DNA from: DALYJJ01 sp031969915
GTDB lineage: Bacteria > Acidobacteriota > Terriglobia > Bryobacterales > Bryobacteraceae
Direction: 5' to 3'
DNA: 64,000 nt
Assembly: GCA_031969915.1 (NCBI GenBank)
Contig: DALYJJ010000010.1
Coordinates: 6,042 to 70,041, forward strand
Each line of letters opens with the position of its first letter. Position 1 is the first letter of the stretch. The notes under the pieces are model-generated. The model did no database searches. It saw nothing but the letters and a program-made list of their open reading frames with translations, and was not told the origin of the DNA. Position numbers and translations under genes: made by a program. Shown in pieces: positions 8,559 through 17,812 of the stretch.

Positions 8559-9818
8559 ATGGCGTCACCCAACACACCGAAAATGGGCCGGCGGGTCTGG
8601 CTGCGGTCGGCAACCGCGCTTGCCGCGGGCCGGATTCTCGGCGCGAACGATCGTGTGCGGATCGGTCTGGTCGGCTGTGGCGGCCGCGGCACCGAACTCC
8701 TGCAGACCGCTCTAGCGCTCCCGGAGGCCGCCGTGGTGGCGGTCGCCGACGTCTACCAGCCATTCGCCGAACGCGCAGTCTCCCTTTGCCCCTACCCCGT
8801 GGCGCAGGAGAAGTCCTTCGAACGCTTGCTGGAGCGGCGCGACGTCGACGCCGTGTTTGTGGCCACACCCGACCATTGGCACGCGGCGATGACCATCCTC
8901 GCCTGCCAGGCCGGAAAGGATGTCTACTGCGAGAAACCGCTTTCGCTCACCGTCCGCGAAGGCCGGCGCATGGTGGAAGCCGCCCGCCGCCACGGGCGCG
9001 TCGTGCAAACCGGCAGTCAACAGCGCTCGGGGAAGCACTACGCGGAAGCACGGCAGTTGATTCGCGAGGGCGGCATCGGCCCGGTGCACCGCGTCCACGC
9101 CGGCTTTCAGCGCAACATCTTCCCGGGTTTGACGCCGCGCGGACCCTCGCTCGCGGCGAAGCCGGAACTCGACTGGGACGCCTGGCTCGGCCCCGCGCCC
9201 ACCGTTCCCTACAACCCGTTCCGCTGCATCTACAACTTCCGCTGGTTCTGGGACTATTCGGGCGGCCAGATGACCAATTGGGGAGCGCACCACCTCGATA
9301 TCGCGCGCTGGATTCTGGACAGTCCCGGACCGGAATCCGTCTCCGGCATGGGTGGCCGCTACGCCCTCACCGACGGTGGGGAGACGCCCGATGTCCAGCA
9401 GGTGACTTTTCAGTTTCCCCGCGCGGTGGTCACTTGGTCGGCGAGTGAAATCGGCGCCGGCCAGCATGTGACGCTCGACATCATCGGGTCCAAGGGATAC
9501 GTCTCGCTTCTCCGTTCCGGATTCACCGTGACGCTCGACCCGGGCAACCGCAAGCCGGTGCGCGGCGCGTCGGACCAGGACCTCACCTCGGCCCACGTCG
9601 CGAACTTCCTGCAAGCGGTGCGCTCGCGGAAGTGCCAGGTGGCGGATGTCGAGGAGGGGCACCGCACGGCCGCGATGTGCCACTTGGGCAACATCGCCAC
9701 CCGATTGGGCAGGAGCCTGCGTTGGGATGCGGCGACGGAGCAGATCCGCGGGGACGCCGAGGCGGGGAAACACCTCGCTCGCCCCGTCCGCAAACCCTGG
9801 GCATCCCTCGTCGCCTGA
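8559..9818 (+). CDS. Gfo/Idh/MocA family NAD(P)-dependent oxidoreductase, probably exported
   Basis: About 419 residues from the ATG at 8559; an alternative ATG at 8583 would begin MGRRVWLRSATALAAG. The N-terminus has a twin-arginine-like signal (GRRVWLRSA followed by a short hydrophobic run), typical of periplasmic members in Acidobacteria and Planctomycetes. The Rossmann fold is intact: VRIGLVGCGGRGTEL supplies GxGxxG, followed by VVAVADVY and the catalytic-lysine EKP motif in CEKPLSLTVREGR. The C-terminal alpha/beta domain contains FWDYSGGQMTNWGAHHLDI, common to sugar-type members. Substrate is unknown, likely a sugar or cyclitol derivative. The Oar-like receptor lies just downstream on the same strand, suggesting glycan use. 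Confidence 0.85.
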   Translation: MASPNTPKMGRRVWLRSATALAAGRILGANDRVRIGLVGCGGRGTELLQTALALPEAAVVAVADVYQPFAERAVSLCPYPVAQEKSFERLLERRDVDAVFVATPDHWHAAMTILACQAGKDVYCEKPLSLTVREGRRMVEAARRHGRVVQTGSQQRSGKHYAEARQLIREGGIGPVHRVHAGFQRNIFPGLTPRGPSLAAKPELDWDAWLGPAPTVPYNPFRCIYNFRWFWDYSGGQMTNWGAHHLDIARWILDSPGPESVSGMGGRYALTDGGETPDVQQVTFQFPRAVVTWSASEIGAGQHVTLDIIGSKGYVSLLRSGFTVTLDPGNRKPVRGASDQDLTSAHVANFLQAVRSRKCQVADVEEGHRTAAMCHLGNIATRLGRSLRWDAATEQIRGDAEAGKHLARPVRKPWASLVA

Positions 9819-9932
9819 AGTTTAACTGGCCTGTATGCCTCTCAATCCAATGATCCTAACGCGATCTAACTCGAAAAGCCTTGTGTGCCGCGCGGCGGCC
9901 CTTCATGATCCCAATCAATGAGGTTTCATTCC

Positions 9933-12900
9933 ATGCAGATGTGCACCTCGCTTCGCCTCCTCCTCCTCTTAGGCGCCTTTGCCCTCGGGCATGCGCTCGC
10001 TCAAACCAACGTCGGCTCCATCAGTGGAAAGGTTGCCGACGCGACCGGCGCTGCGGTCCCCGCGGTGAAGGTCACCGCCGGCAATCAGGGAACTGGTTTT
10101 CAGGTAGAGACTACCACCGATGAAACGGGCTTCTACTCTTTCCCCGCCCTGATGCGCGGCGCTTACACCATCCGGGCTGAGAAGCAAGGGTTCAGGGCCT
10201 TCTCCAAGAAAGACATCGCCCTCGACGCAGCCTCCAGCCGCCAAGTGGACGTTGCGCTCGAGTTGGGCGACGTCAAGGAGAGCGTGGACGTGGTTGCCGA
10301 AGCGACCCTCGTGCAGACCGCGACCGGCGACGTCAGCACGGTGATCACCGACCGGCAGTTGACGCAGATCGCCCTCAACGGCCGAAACTACACTCAGTTG
10401 CTGCGTCTGATCCCGGGCACCGTCGCGACCACTCTCGACGCCTTCGGCCTGGCGCTATCCACCAGCGCGCAGACGATCAACGGCGGGCGCTCCAATACCT
10501 CCTACTTCATGGTGGACGGCGCCGACAACATGGATAACGGCGGCAACGTGAACGCCATGATCACCCCGAACCTCGACGGCATCGCCGAGGTGCGTATCCT
10601 CACCGCCAGCTACAAAGCGGAGTTCGGCGGACGCTCCGGCGCGGTGGTCAACGTGGTCACCAAGAGCGGCACCCGCGACTTTCACGGTTCGGCGTTCTAC
10701 TTCATCCGGAACGACGCGCTCGACGCGCGCACGTTTTTCGCCCAGCGCCGGCCTCCCCTGCGCTTCAATAACTTCGGCTGGACGCTGGGCGGGCCCATCT
10801 TGTGGCCGGGCAAGTTCAATAGCGATAGGAACAAGCTCTTCTTCTTCGGCGGCCAGGAGTACAAACTGAACCGGCAGGCGGGCACGTCTACCGGCGTGGT
10901 GCCCACGGCTCTCGAACGCGCTGGCAACTTCCAGGGCTCCGGCCTCGCCGCCCCCGTCGATCCTCTGAACCGGCTGCCGTTCCCCGACCGCATCGTACCC
11001 ACCTCGCGCTTTGCCCGCAACGGACCGGGTCTGCTCAAGCCCTACCCGCTTCCCAACTTCGGCGGCCCCGGCGGAAACTACGTGGTCAACGCCCTCAACC
11101 GAACGGACACCACGGAGAACAACATCCGCGTCGACTACCTGGCCTCCGCCAAACACCAGTTCATGTACCGGTTCACTCACCAGGACTGGGATATCTTCAA
11201 CGGCTTCCAGGGGACCAACCTCGGTTTCATCCCCGGCGGCCGGCCTCGTCCCGGCTGGACCACGGTGTTGAGCTGGAACGACACCCTTTCGCCCACCATG
11301 CTCAACTACGCGAGCTTCAGCGTCACCGCGAACCAGATCCAGGGACAACCCCAGAACGAGATCCTGCGGCGGAGCAACCTCGGTTTGAACTATCCCGAGA
11401 TCTTCCCGGTGAACGAACTGAACGTCGGGCCGAACTTCGGCATGGCCGGCTTCACCGGCTACAACGCCGGCGACCGCATCCGGAACCTGAACACCACCTT
11501 CCAGTTCCGCGACGATTTCAGCCTCGTCAAGGGCTCGCACGTACTCAAGTTCGGCGTGCAGTACACGCGCAGCCGCAAGGATCAGAACAACGGCGGCGGC
11601 AACGACAACGGCAGCGTGAACTTCAACACCTCGGCGGCGCGCACCACGGGCAACGTCGTGGCCGACGTGCTGCTCGGCAACTTCCAAAGCTACACCGAAG
11701 GCGAGGTCGACACCTCCTGGTTCGCCCGCTTCAACCAGCTCGAGTTCTACGCGCAGGACTCCTGGCGCGCCAGCAAGCGCCTCACGGTCGAACTCGGCGT
11801 CCGCTACAACCTCGTTTATCCGCTCACCAGCGCCCTGGGCAACTTCTCCACGTTCGATCCCTCGCGCTACAACCCCGCGCGGGCGCCCAGCATCGCGACC
11901 TCCGACGGCTCGATCCTCGCTCCCGGCGACCCCTGGAACGGCATCGCCCTGTTCGGCACTGGGTTCCCCTCGGCGGCCTCGGGCCGCATCCTCGCGGCGG
12001 CCAACAGCGCCACCAGCCGCCTCTTCGTCGGTCTGCCGTCCGGCGGGGCCCGGAACGAGTACAGCCTGTGGGGCCCGCGGGTCGGCTTCTCCTATGACGT
12101 CTTCGGCAATGGCAAGACCGCACTCCGCTCCGGCTTCGGCGCCTTCTTCGACCGTATCCGCACCGACTACCTTGCCGCCAGCGCCCAGAATCCTCCCTTC
12201 GCCTCGAGCGCCAGCGTCTTCGACGGCAACATCGACAACCCCGGCGGCGCAACACGCCGCGACTTCCCGCCCAACCTCAGCGGACTCATGCTCGGCAACC
12301 GCACGCCGCGCATGTACTCCTACAATCTCGGCATCCAACATGAGTTGGTGAGCGGCATGGTGCTCGATGTCGCCTACGTCGGCACGCTCGGCCGCAACCT
12401 CGACCGCACCCTCAACATCAACCAACTCCGCGCCGGCGCGCGGCTCAACCCGCCCGCCTCCACCACCAACGTCAACGCCCTGCGGCCGTTCCTCGGCTAT
12501 GGCTCCATCAACCTTCGCGACATGGGCGATACCTCCAACTACAACAGCCTCCAGATGTCCGTGAACCAACGGTTCCGCCGCGGCCTGACCGTGGGCGCCA
12601 ACTACACCTGGTCACGCACCCTGGGCAGCTCGGAGGGCGGCTTCCAGGACGTGTACAACGGCAAAGCCGACTACGGCCTGCTGTCCTTCCACCGCAAGCA
12701 TGTCTTCAACGCGAACGTGATTTACTCGCTGCCGTTCTTCGGGAAGTCCACCGGATTGGTGCGCACGCTGCTGTCCGGATGGGACCTGAGCGGCGTGGTC
12801 TTGTACCAGAGCGGCGCGCCGTTTACGGTCTTCGCCCCCGTGGACAGCGCGCGCATCGGCGCTACCTCGGTGCGCGCTTCCGTCAGGCCCGGTGAGAACC

Positions 12901-13250
12901 CCAACCTGACGGCCTCCCAGCGCACCCTCGCCCGCTGGTTCAACGCCGAAGCCTTCGTGCCCGGCGAACAGATGGCCCCGGCCCAGTTCGGCAACACCGG
13001 CCGCGGCATCTTCACCGGACCGGCGTTCTCTCAACTGGACCTCGCCCTGCTGAAGAACTTCACCTTCGGCGACCGCTATGCCCTGCAGTTCCGGGCCGAG
13101 AGCTTCAATCTGCCCAACCACCCATCGTTCACCAGCCTGAACACGACGGTCCGCTTCGACACCGCGGGCCGGCCCAGCCAGGCCTTCGGTTCGGTGAACG
13201 GCGCCGGTCCGGGCCGTTCGCTCAGCTTCGGGATGAAGTTCGTCTTCTAG
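9933..13250 (+). CDS. Oar-like TonB-dependent receptor with carboxypeptidase-regulatory N-terminus
   Basis: About 1105 residues from the ATG at 9933, which has GAGG nine bases upstream; an in-frame ATG at 9918 overlaps that site and is less likely. A signal peptide (CTSLRLLLLLGAFALGHALA) is followed by a CarboxypepD_reg-like beta-sandwich at ~25-105 (GSISGKVADATGAAVPAVKV), a plug region at ~120-240 (INGGRSNTSYFMVDGADNMD; VNVVTKSGTRDFHGSAFYF) and a very long beta-barrel ending LSFGMKFVF with a terminal Phe, the usual outer-membrane signature. These acidobacterial proteins resemble Myxococcus Oar and are presumed to take up large substrates or act in cell contact. No substrate can be assigned. 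Confidence 0.92.
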   Translation: MQMCTSLRLLLLLGAFALGHALAQTNVGSISGKVADATGAAVPAVKVTAGNQGTGFQVETTTDETGFYSFPALMRGAYTIRAEKQGFRAFSKKDIALDAASSRQVDVALELGDVKESVDVVAEATLVQTATGDVSTVITDRQLTQIALNGRNYTQLLRLIPGTVATTLDAFGLALSTSAQTINGGRSNTSYFMVDGADNMDNGGNVNAMITPNLDGIAEVRILTASYKAEFGGRSGAVVNVVTKSGTRDFHGSAFYFIRNDALDARTFFAQRRPPLRFNNFGWTLGGPILWPGKFNSDRNKLFFFGGQEYKLNRQAGTSTGVVPTALERAGNFQGSGLAAPVDPLNRLPFPDRIVPTSRFARNGPGLLKPYPLPNFGGPGGNYVVNALNRTDTTENNIRVDYLASAKHQFMYRFTHQDWDIFNGFQGTNLGFIPGGRPRPGWTTVLSWNDTLSPTMLNYASFSVTANQIQGQPQNEILRRSNLGLNYPEIFPVNELNVGPNFGMAGFTGYNAGDRIRNLNTTFQFRDDFSLVKGSHVLKFGVQYTRSRKDQNNGGGNDNGSVNFNTSAARTTGNVVADVLLGNFQSYTEGEVDTSWFARFNQLEFYAQDSWRASKRLTVELGVRYNLVYPLTSALGNFSTFDPSRYNPARAPSIATSDGSILAPGDPWNGIALFGTGFPSAASGRILAAANSATSRLFVGLPSGGARNEYSLWGPRVGFSYDVFGNGKTALRSGFGAFFDRIRTDYLAASAQNPPFASSASVFDGNIDNPGGATRRDFPPNLSGLMLGNRTPRMYSYNLGIQHELVSGMVLDVAYVGTLGRNLDRTLNINQLRAGARLNPPASTTNVNALRPFLGYGSINLRDMGDTSNYNSLQMSVNQRFRRGLTVGANYTWSRTLGSSEGGFQDVYNGKADYGLLSFHRKHVFNANVIYSLPFFGKSTGLVRTLLSGWDLSGVVLYQSGAPFTVFAPVDSARIGATSVRASVRPGENPNLTASQRTLARWFNAEAFVPGEQMAPAQFGNTGRGIFTGPAFSQLDLALLKNFTFGDRYALQFRAESFNLPNHPSFTSLNTTVRFDTAGRPSQAFGSVNGAGPGRSLSFGMKFVF

Positions 13251-13273
13251 GTGCCTCGTCGCCGCAGGCGTCT

Positions 13274-13303
13274 CTGGGCGGCGTCCACCGGACAGCCGCC
13301 CAG
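13274..13303 (+). terminator. Hairpin after the Oar-like receptor gene
   Basis: Perfect 9-bp stem CTGGGCGGC/GCCGCCCAG (13274-13282 and 13295-13303) with a 12-base loop, 24 bp after the receptor stop and just before the SCO1 gene at 13322. There is no T-run, so it is a terminator-like hairpin rather than a canonical intrinsic terminator. Confidence 0.45.
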
Positions 13304-13321
13304 GGCCTATACTCAAGCCAG

Positions 13322-13879
13322 ATGACCCGCTCGCTCGTCCTCGCGCTGGCGTTGCTCGGCGCGGGCTGCACGCTCACCAGCGACCTTCCTTCATACGGCC
13401 TGGTGGCGGACTTTCAACTCACCGACGAGACCGGGCAGCCGTTCTCGAGCAAGGATCGCCTCGCCGGCAGGATCTGGATCGCCAACTTCATCTTCACCAC
13501 CTGCCAGGGCCCCTGTCCGCGCATGACCGCCCAGATGCGCCGCGTGCAGGAGGGCTTGCTGGGCGTCGACGCCATCCGCCTGGTCTCCTTCACCATCGAC
13601 CCCAAGAACGACACCCCCGCCGTCCTCGCCGCCTACGCCAAGCGGTTTCAGGCGCAGCCCGGAAAGTGGCATTTTCTGACCGGAACGCAGGCCGCGCTGC
13701 ATCACATCAGTCACGACTCGATGATGCTCGGCTCGGTGAACGGCGCGCTCGAACATAGTACCCGCTTCGTCCTCGTGGACCGGCGCGGCCGCATCCGCGG
13801 CTACTACCAAAGCGACGAGCCCGGCGCCATCGACCGGGTCATCGCCGACGCCCGAAAACTACTTACGGAGCGCCTCTAA
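13322..13879 (+). CDS. SCO1/SenC-family copper chaperone lipoprotein
   Basis: 185-residue membrane-anchored thioredoxin-fold protein that delivers copper to, or reduces, the CuA site of cytochrome c oxidase in the periplasm. The lipobox ALLGAGC puts the lipidated Cys at residue 16. The copper-binding CxxxC motif is present in FIFTTCQGPCPRMTAQMRRV, and the distal ligand His is in LEHSTRFVLVD. The central SFTIDPKNDTPAVLAAYAKR segment is typical of the family. Length is normal. Six bases separate its stop from the next gene, a DUF420 protein, matching the arrangement seen in oxidase assembly clusters. Confidence 0.93.
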   Translation: MTRSLVLALALLGAGCTLTSDLPSYGLVADFQLTDETGQPFSSKDRLAGRIWIANFIFTTCQGPCPRMTAQMRRVQEGLLGVDAIRLVSFTIDPKNDTPAVLAAYAKRFQAQPGKWHFLTGTQAALHHISHDSMMLGSVNGALEHSTRFVLVDRRGRIRGYYQSDEPGAIDRVIADARKLLTERL

Positions 13880-13885
13880 ACCGGC

Positions 13886-14299
13886 ATGGAACTGCGCGAT
13901 CTCCCGACCCTCAACGCCTCGCTCAATGCGCTGGCCACCGTGCTTCTCGTCTATGGCTTCGTCCTCATCCGGCAGGGCCGGCGCGCCGCCCATCAAAAGG
14001 CGATGCTCGCCGCGCTCGCCACGTCCACTCTGTTCCTCATCTGCTACCTCGTCTATCACTACAACGTCGGCTCGGTCCGCTTCCAAAAAGAGGGTCCCGT
14101 TCGCTCCGTCTATTTCACGATCCTGATCACCCACACGGTGCTCGCCGCGTTCGTTCCGTTCCTTGCCGGCATCACGCTGTGGCGCGCCTGGAAGGGCGAC
14201 TTCGCCCGCCATCGCAAGATCGCGAAAGTCACCCTGCCCATCTGGCTGTACGTGAGTGTGACCGGCGTCATCGTCTACTGGATGCTCTACCGGCTGTAA
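13886..14299 (+). CDS. DUF420 membrane protein (YozB-like)
   Basis: 137-residue protein with four hydrophobic segments, of the DUF420 family that commonly accompanies cytochrome oxidase and SCO genes. Visible family features are the N-terminal PTLNASLNALATVLLVYGF, the histidines in AAHQKAML, YLVYHYNVGS, THTVLAAFVPF and ARHRKIAK, and a final segment YVSVTGVIVYWMLYRL. The molecular role is not established; association with oxidase assembly or subunit IV-like function is inferred from neighbours. It follows SCO1 by six bases and surely shares its transcript. Confidence 0.85.
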   Translation: MELRDLPTLNASLNALATVLLVYGFVLIRQGRRAAHQKAMLAALATSTLFLICYLVYHYNVGSVRFQKEGPVRSVYFTILITHTVLAAFVPFLAGITLWRAWKGDFARHRKIAKVTLPIWLYVSVTGVIVYWMLYRL

Positions 14300-14391
14300 T
14301 CTTTCGGGAACCGCAGGGCGTCCGGCTGCGTCGGTCTGTACATGGCCGGCGCACTTCTCCGGCTCGAATCCAAGATCGGAGATCCGCACAC

Positions 14392-14838
14392 ATGAAGAAA
14401 GCCATGGGAGCGTTCGCGCTCACCGCGCTGCTCGCCCTCCCCGGCTCAGCCTCCCAACCCGGAGTGGAGCAGATCATCGCCCGGGCGGAGAAGATCGAGA
14501 ACGAGGCCGCCGACCTCGCCTACCAGTTGGGCGGCAAGAAGGCCGGCCTGGCCAGCGTCCCCGAACGATTCGCCGTTTTGAACACCGATCTCGAATCGCT
14601 TCGCGCGTTGGTTGCTTCCCTCCAGGAGGACGCGGAACGTCTCTCGCCGCAGCAGAGGAAGAACGTCGCCCTGCTGCGCGAGATCGTCGCGGACATGAAC
14701 CTCCACGTCGAGGCCCGCAAGGAGCTGCTGCGGAGCGAGGGAGTCGAAAAACACCGCGACCTCCTGCGCGCGCAGATGGATGGGCTCGCACGCCGTTCCG
14801 AACTCGTCCGGCAGACCGCCGGCCGCCTGCGGGGCTAA
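14392..14838 (+). CDS. Secreted coiled-coil protein of unknown function
   Basis: 148-residue protein starting MKKAMGAFALTALLALPGSA, a signal peptide. The remainder is strongly helical and charged with heptad-like spacing (IIARAEKIENEAADLAYQLG; LVASLQEDAERLSPQQRKN; HRDLLRAQMDGLARRSELVR), so an extended coiled coil in the periplasm is likely. No family recognised. It lies about 90 bp after the DUF420 gene and could be its operon partner. The last four bases overlap the 3' end of the convergent cohesin-like gene. Confidence 0.6.
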   Translation: MKKAMGAFALTALLALPGSASQPGVEQIIARAEKIENEAADLAYQLGGKKAGLASVPERFAVLNTDLESLRALVASLQEDAERLSPQQRKNVALLREIVADMNLHVEARKELLRSEGVEKHRDLLRAQMDGLARRSELVRQTAGRLRG

Positions 14839-15404
14839 CGGAACTGGCGGCGCGACATCGGACCGCGCGCGGCCCGCAGCGCCCCTGCCAGCGCCGCCGC
14901 CAACAGCAAGCCGAGAGAACCGGGCTCCGGGATCACTTCGATCTCTGCGTTCGAGACCCCCGCTTCGAAAGGCTCCGCGAACGCGTCCGTCAGTTCGACG
15001 ATCTCCAGATCCACCGGGCTGATTCCCCGGCTCACCGCGCTGAACGTCAGTTCGGCCAGCGCGAAGCTCTCCGGCTGCGAGGCGATCAGCTCCTCCGGGC
15101 CGGCGAAGAAGACCGCGCGCACGGAGGCCAGGCCCACGTCCAACAACTCCCATTGGCCGAGGCCGTCGAACTCGCCGGGCGCCAGGAAAGTCACCTGCGA
15201 CAGCGCGACAATTGTGGCGTCCCAACTCACCAGGAAGTCGTAGCCGCCCAGCCGGTTCGGGCCGAGCTGGCCCGCGCCGATCGTGACCGTGCCCGAAGTG
15301 CCGATCTGCTGGAAGACGGGACTCGCGGTGAGGGTCGCTCCCGACGCGGCGGAAACCGCGGCCAGCGCGAGGGCCACCAAGGGGAGGGCAGTGTTCTGTT
15401 TCAT
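14835..15404 (-). CDS. Cohesin-like domain protein with PEP-CTERM anchor
   Basis: 189-residue exported protein. Signal peptide at 1-23 (LVALALAAVSAASG). Residues ~25-150 have the pattern of a cohesin-type beta-sandwich: GTVTIGAGQLG, then LGGYDFLVSWDATIVALSQV, and ALAELTFSAVSRGISPVDLE, matching the conserved first strands and the late LATLTF...G...L strand pair. The C-terminus is a PEP-CTERM signal (VIPEPGSLGLLLAAALAG, basic end RGPMSRRQFR). Ten bases upstream in the same orientation ends a gene for a secreted protein with a dockerin-like tail, the expected partner. Cohesin assignment is by pattern and needs a profile search; the PEP-CTERM signal is clear. Confidence 0.7.
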   Translation of the reverse strand: MKQNTALPLVALALAAVSAASGATLTASPVFQQIGTSGTVTIGAGQLGPNRLGGYDFLVSWDATIVALSQVTFLAPGEFDGLGQWELLDVGLASVRAVFFAGPEELIASQPESFALAELTFSAVSRGISPVDLEIVELTDAFAEPFEAGVSNAEIEVIPEPGSLGLLLAAALAGALRAARGPMSRRQFR

Positions 15405-15413
15405 GACGGCGCC

Positions 15414-16873
15414 TCAGGGCAAACAGTTCGGCTTGGTGCAGCGCAGCGCACAGGCGCGCGCGTCGGAAATACTCACCCGCAAATCGTTGGTCGGGTCGAG
15501 CGGGCTGCCCGCCTCCACATCCGCGCCGATCGCGGCCATGATCTCGGCGATGTCCGCTTCATCGACGGCGCCGGATTGATTGACGTCGCACACCTGCTGC
15601 GGGCGGAGGCGTATCCAATGGGTGAGCAGATTGACGCCAGGCGCGGCTACGCCGCCGCACTGATCGGCATGGTCCACGGTCACCAGGAAATCGCCCGCGA
15701 AGTCCGGCGGGACCGAGGCGGGACCAGTAAACGCCAGGGTCGCGGATCCGTCGGCCGAGGCCAGATCCAGCGACGACGGCGTGAGCGCGAACGTGCCCGG
15801 TTCGGTTGACGATCCAGGCTGGAGCACACTCCCCACTCCCGGCAGATAGGTGGCCGCCAATGAGACGACGCACGGTCCCGCGATCGGCGGAACGCGCTGC
15901 TGGCCCAATTCGACGGGCACGCCCGTCTCCCGCCGGCCCAGGGCGAGCACGGGAATGGTCTTGAAAGTGACCACCTCGCGAGCGTGTTTGATCGCCGCCG
16001 GCAGGTTCTTGTCGATCAGAAAGCGGGTCTGCATTCCGTAGCACTGGTTGCAGGCCAGCGTTCGGTCGCGCGCCGTCGTGCAGGGCGGAATATAGTCCCG
16101 CTTGGCGGGGTCCGCCTGGACGAACGTCTTGTCGTCCCGGTTAAGCGCGTCGTCCCGGCTGAGGCACGCCATCTCCCAACCCGCCAACGGCAGCGTGAAG
16201 AAGTGCAGCGTCGAGGTCTGCATGATCTCGCGCACCGACCGAATCCCCTTGATGGGCATGCCCGCGTCGTCCTGGTACCGGCCCACCTGCGTGCGAGTCC
16301 GGTGTCCCGCGCCCGCCGGTCCTGGCGGTTGCCCCTCACGCTGGTTGTTCGACGGCCGCGAGATGCCGTCCTGCACCGGCGTNNNNNNNNNNAGACCACG
16401 ATGATCCCCTCGGGCCTGCAGGTCGGCACCGGCGTGCGGCCGGTCGGATCCCGCGGGAGCGACCCGGTGACGAATCGCAGCGGCGCGGTCGCCCCGGCCG
16501 CCAGGCTCTTCACCACCCGGCACCCCATGTTGCCGATGGCCGAGTCGAGGTCCGTCATCGAAATTTCCTTCGTGCATTGGAGCTGGTTCATCGCGGCCTT
16601 CACCGTTACCGCGGCGCTTCCGAGCGCCAGTTCCCGCCCCGCCACCACGAACCGGCTGTCCCCCCGCACGCACACCACGATCTGCTGCGCGGCGGCGGCG
16701 GTGTTCTTCACCGTGACCAGGGTTTCCATGTCCAAATTGCCCGCTGCCTTCGCGGGAATGTTGGTTTGGATTGAATATTCGAGCTGAACGGCGGGAACCG
16801 GCTTCAAAGGAATCTGTCCGGGCGCCAGGGACGCGGCAAGCAGGAGCCAGCCGGGGACGTTACATCTTGTCAT
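15414..16873 (-). CDS. Secreted protein with dockerin-like C-terminus, interrupted by assembly gap
   Basis: One gene split by the ten-N gap: a 5' part (16873 down to 16393) and a 3' part (16382 down to 15414) lie in different frames only because the real gap length is unknown. The ATG at 16873 gives MTRCNVPGWLLLAASLAPGQ, a signal peptide. The N-terminal part has VTVKNTAAAAQQIVVCVRGD and LGSAAVTVKAAMNQLQC. The C-terminal ~60 residues resemble a dockerin: CDVNQSGAVDEADIAEIMAA and, after a spacer, DPTNDLRVSISDARACALRC, two calcium-loop-type repeats ending in a Cys-rich CTKPNC tail. It ends ten bases before the cohesin-like gene. The middle has no recognised domain. Confidence 0.65.
16383..16392. 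other. Assembly gap (Ns)
   Basis: Ten N characters inside the dockerin-like gene. The coding frames on either side do not match across ten bases, so the number is a placeholder and an unknown amount of sequence is missing. Confidence 0.99.
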
Positions 16874-17117
16874 ACAACACCAGCCCAGTCTGGAGATACG
16901 GGAATTCTGGACCGGTCTGTCCCGGTAGTCAAGCGTCACTGCTCACCTCCAATCGCCCGGTGGCCGACAGGGGTAAACTGTGCCTTGTCTCCGCCGTCGC
17001 CAAGTGCGGCGTCGACAGCAGCCCGCGTCTGGGCTCGCGTGGCCCGCTAACGACCGCGCTGCTTCGGGTTGAAGCGGTGCAAGATCGTCGATAACTCAGC
17101 CCCGGTCTGCTTACAAG

Positions 17118-17522
17118 CTAGATAAAGAGGTCGACCGGAACACGCAAGTACTCAGCCAGTCGTTTGGCTTGCGCCTTACTGATCGACCGCCGGCCACTCA
17201 ACACCTCGGTGGCTGCTCCCTTGTTACCGAGGACGGGCCAGATGTCTTTGTGCTTCAGTCCGCGCTCCTCCATCAGTGCATTCAATGACTCGTTGGGGGA
17301 GACGCGGGGGAGCGGATGGTACTTCTCTTCGTAGTCCTCGATCAGGAGGGTCAGGACTTCGGCCAGGGCTTCCTCTTCCGGCGAGAGATGATCGCGCTCG
17401 TCCAGTTCCAACAGCATCTGGGTGAGCCGCGCATGCTCGGCCTCGGTATGGATGGGACGAGGGAGAGACTTGGCCAGCAATTTGGCGTACACGGAATCCT
17501 TGATTTCGGTTGTCGTACTCAT
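17118..17522 (-). CDS. higA: HigA-type antitoxin (XRE family)
   Basis: 134-residue antitoxin. The C-terminal half is a helix-turn-helix of the XRE/HigA class: SLNALMEERGLKHKDIWPVL, then the turn and recognition helix in GNKGAATEVLSGRRSISKAQ, ending with the family's typical YLRVPVDLFI. The N-terminal half is acidic and helical (LLELDERDHLSPEEEALAEV), as in HigA proteins that wrap around HigB. It follows higB with a four-base overlap (17519-17522), the usual toxin-first order of hig loci. It should bind the inverted repeat overlapping the higB promoter. Confidence 0.9.
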   Translation of the reverse strand: MSTTTEIKDSVYAKLLAKSLPRPIHTEAEHARLTQMLLELDERDHLSPEEEALAEVLTLLIEDYEEKYHPLPRVSPNESLNALMEERGLKHKDIWPVLGNKGAATEVLSGRRSISKAQAKRLAEYLRVPVDLFI

Positions 17523-17806
17523 CGTTTCCAGTCCCCCTTGCTGTACTCGACATGCGTGAGGATGTGCAGAATAAACACCCGCTTGGTCCTGTAGTTCACC
17601 CGGGCAATCAACCGGCAGTGGTTGCCATGGATGTTGAACACGGTTCTCCGACCCACAACGTCTGCATGCGCGAAGTCCCTGCGCACCTCGGCCAGAGAAC
17701 CCCAGTCGGCTCTCGCTGCAATCCGGTACCAGTTCATCAGCGGGACCAGCGCATCGGGGTGCCGTTCGGAGAACTTGAGAATGGCCGGTTTGCTGATCAC
17801 CCGCAC
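17519..17806 (-). CDS. higB: HigB-type mRNA interferase toxin
   Basis: About 95 residues, the ribosome-dependent mRNA endonuclease toxin of a hig locus. Family motifs: ISKPAILKFSERHPDALVPL near the N-terminus, TVFNIHGNHCRLIARVNYRT in the middle and FILHILTHVEYSKGDWKR at the C-terminus, including the His and Tyr residues expected in the active site. The frame starts with GTG at 17806 (a second in-frame GTG is at 17800). The predicted promoter puts the first transcribed base at about 17806, so translation may be leaderless. Full length. Confidence 0.92.
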   Translation of the reverse strand: MRVISKPAILKFSERHPDALVPLMNWYRIAARADWGSLAEVRRDFAHADVVGRRTVFNIHGNHCRLIARVNYRTKRVFILHILTHVEYSKGDWKR

Positions 17807-17812
17807 AACTGA

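Noticed and set aside
10455..12569. Long open minus-strand frame (about 700 codons)
   Set aside because: It is exactly antisense to the Oar-like receptor; composition is the usual GC-rich shadow and no family or start signals fit.
16771..17094. 107-residue plus-strand frame
   Set aside because: Overlaps the 5' end of the dockerin-like gene and shows no domain or start signal.
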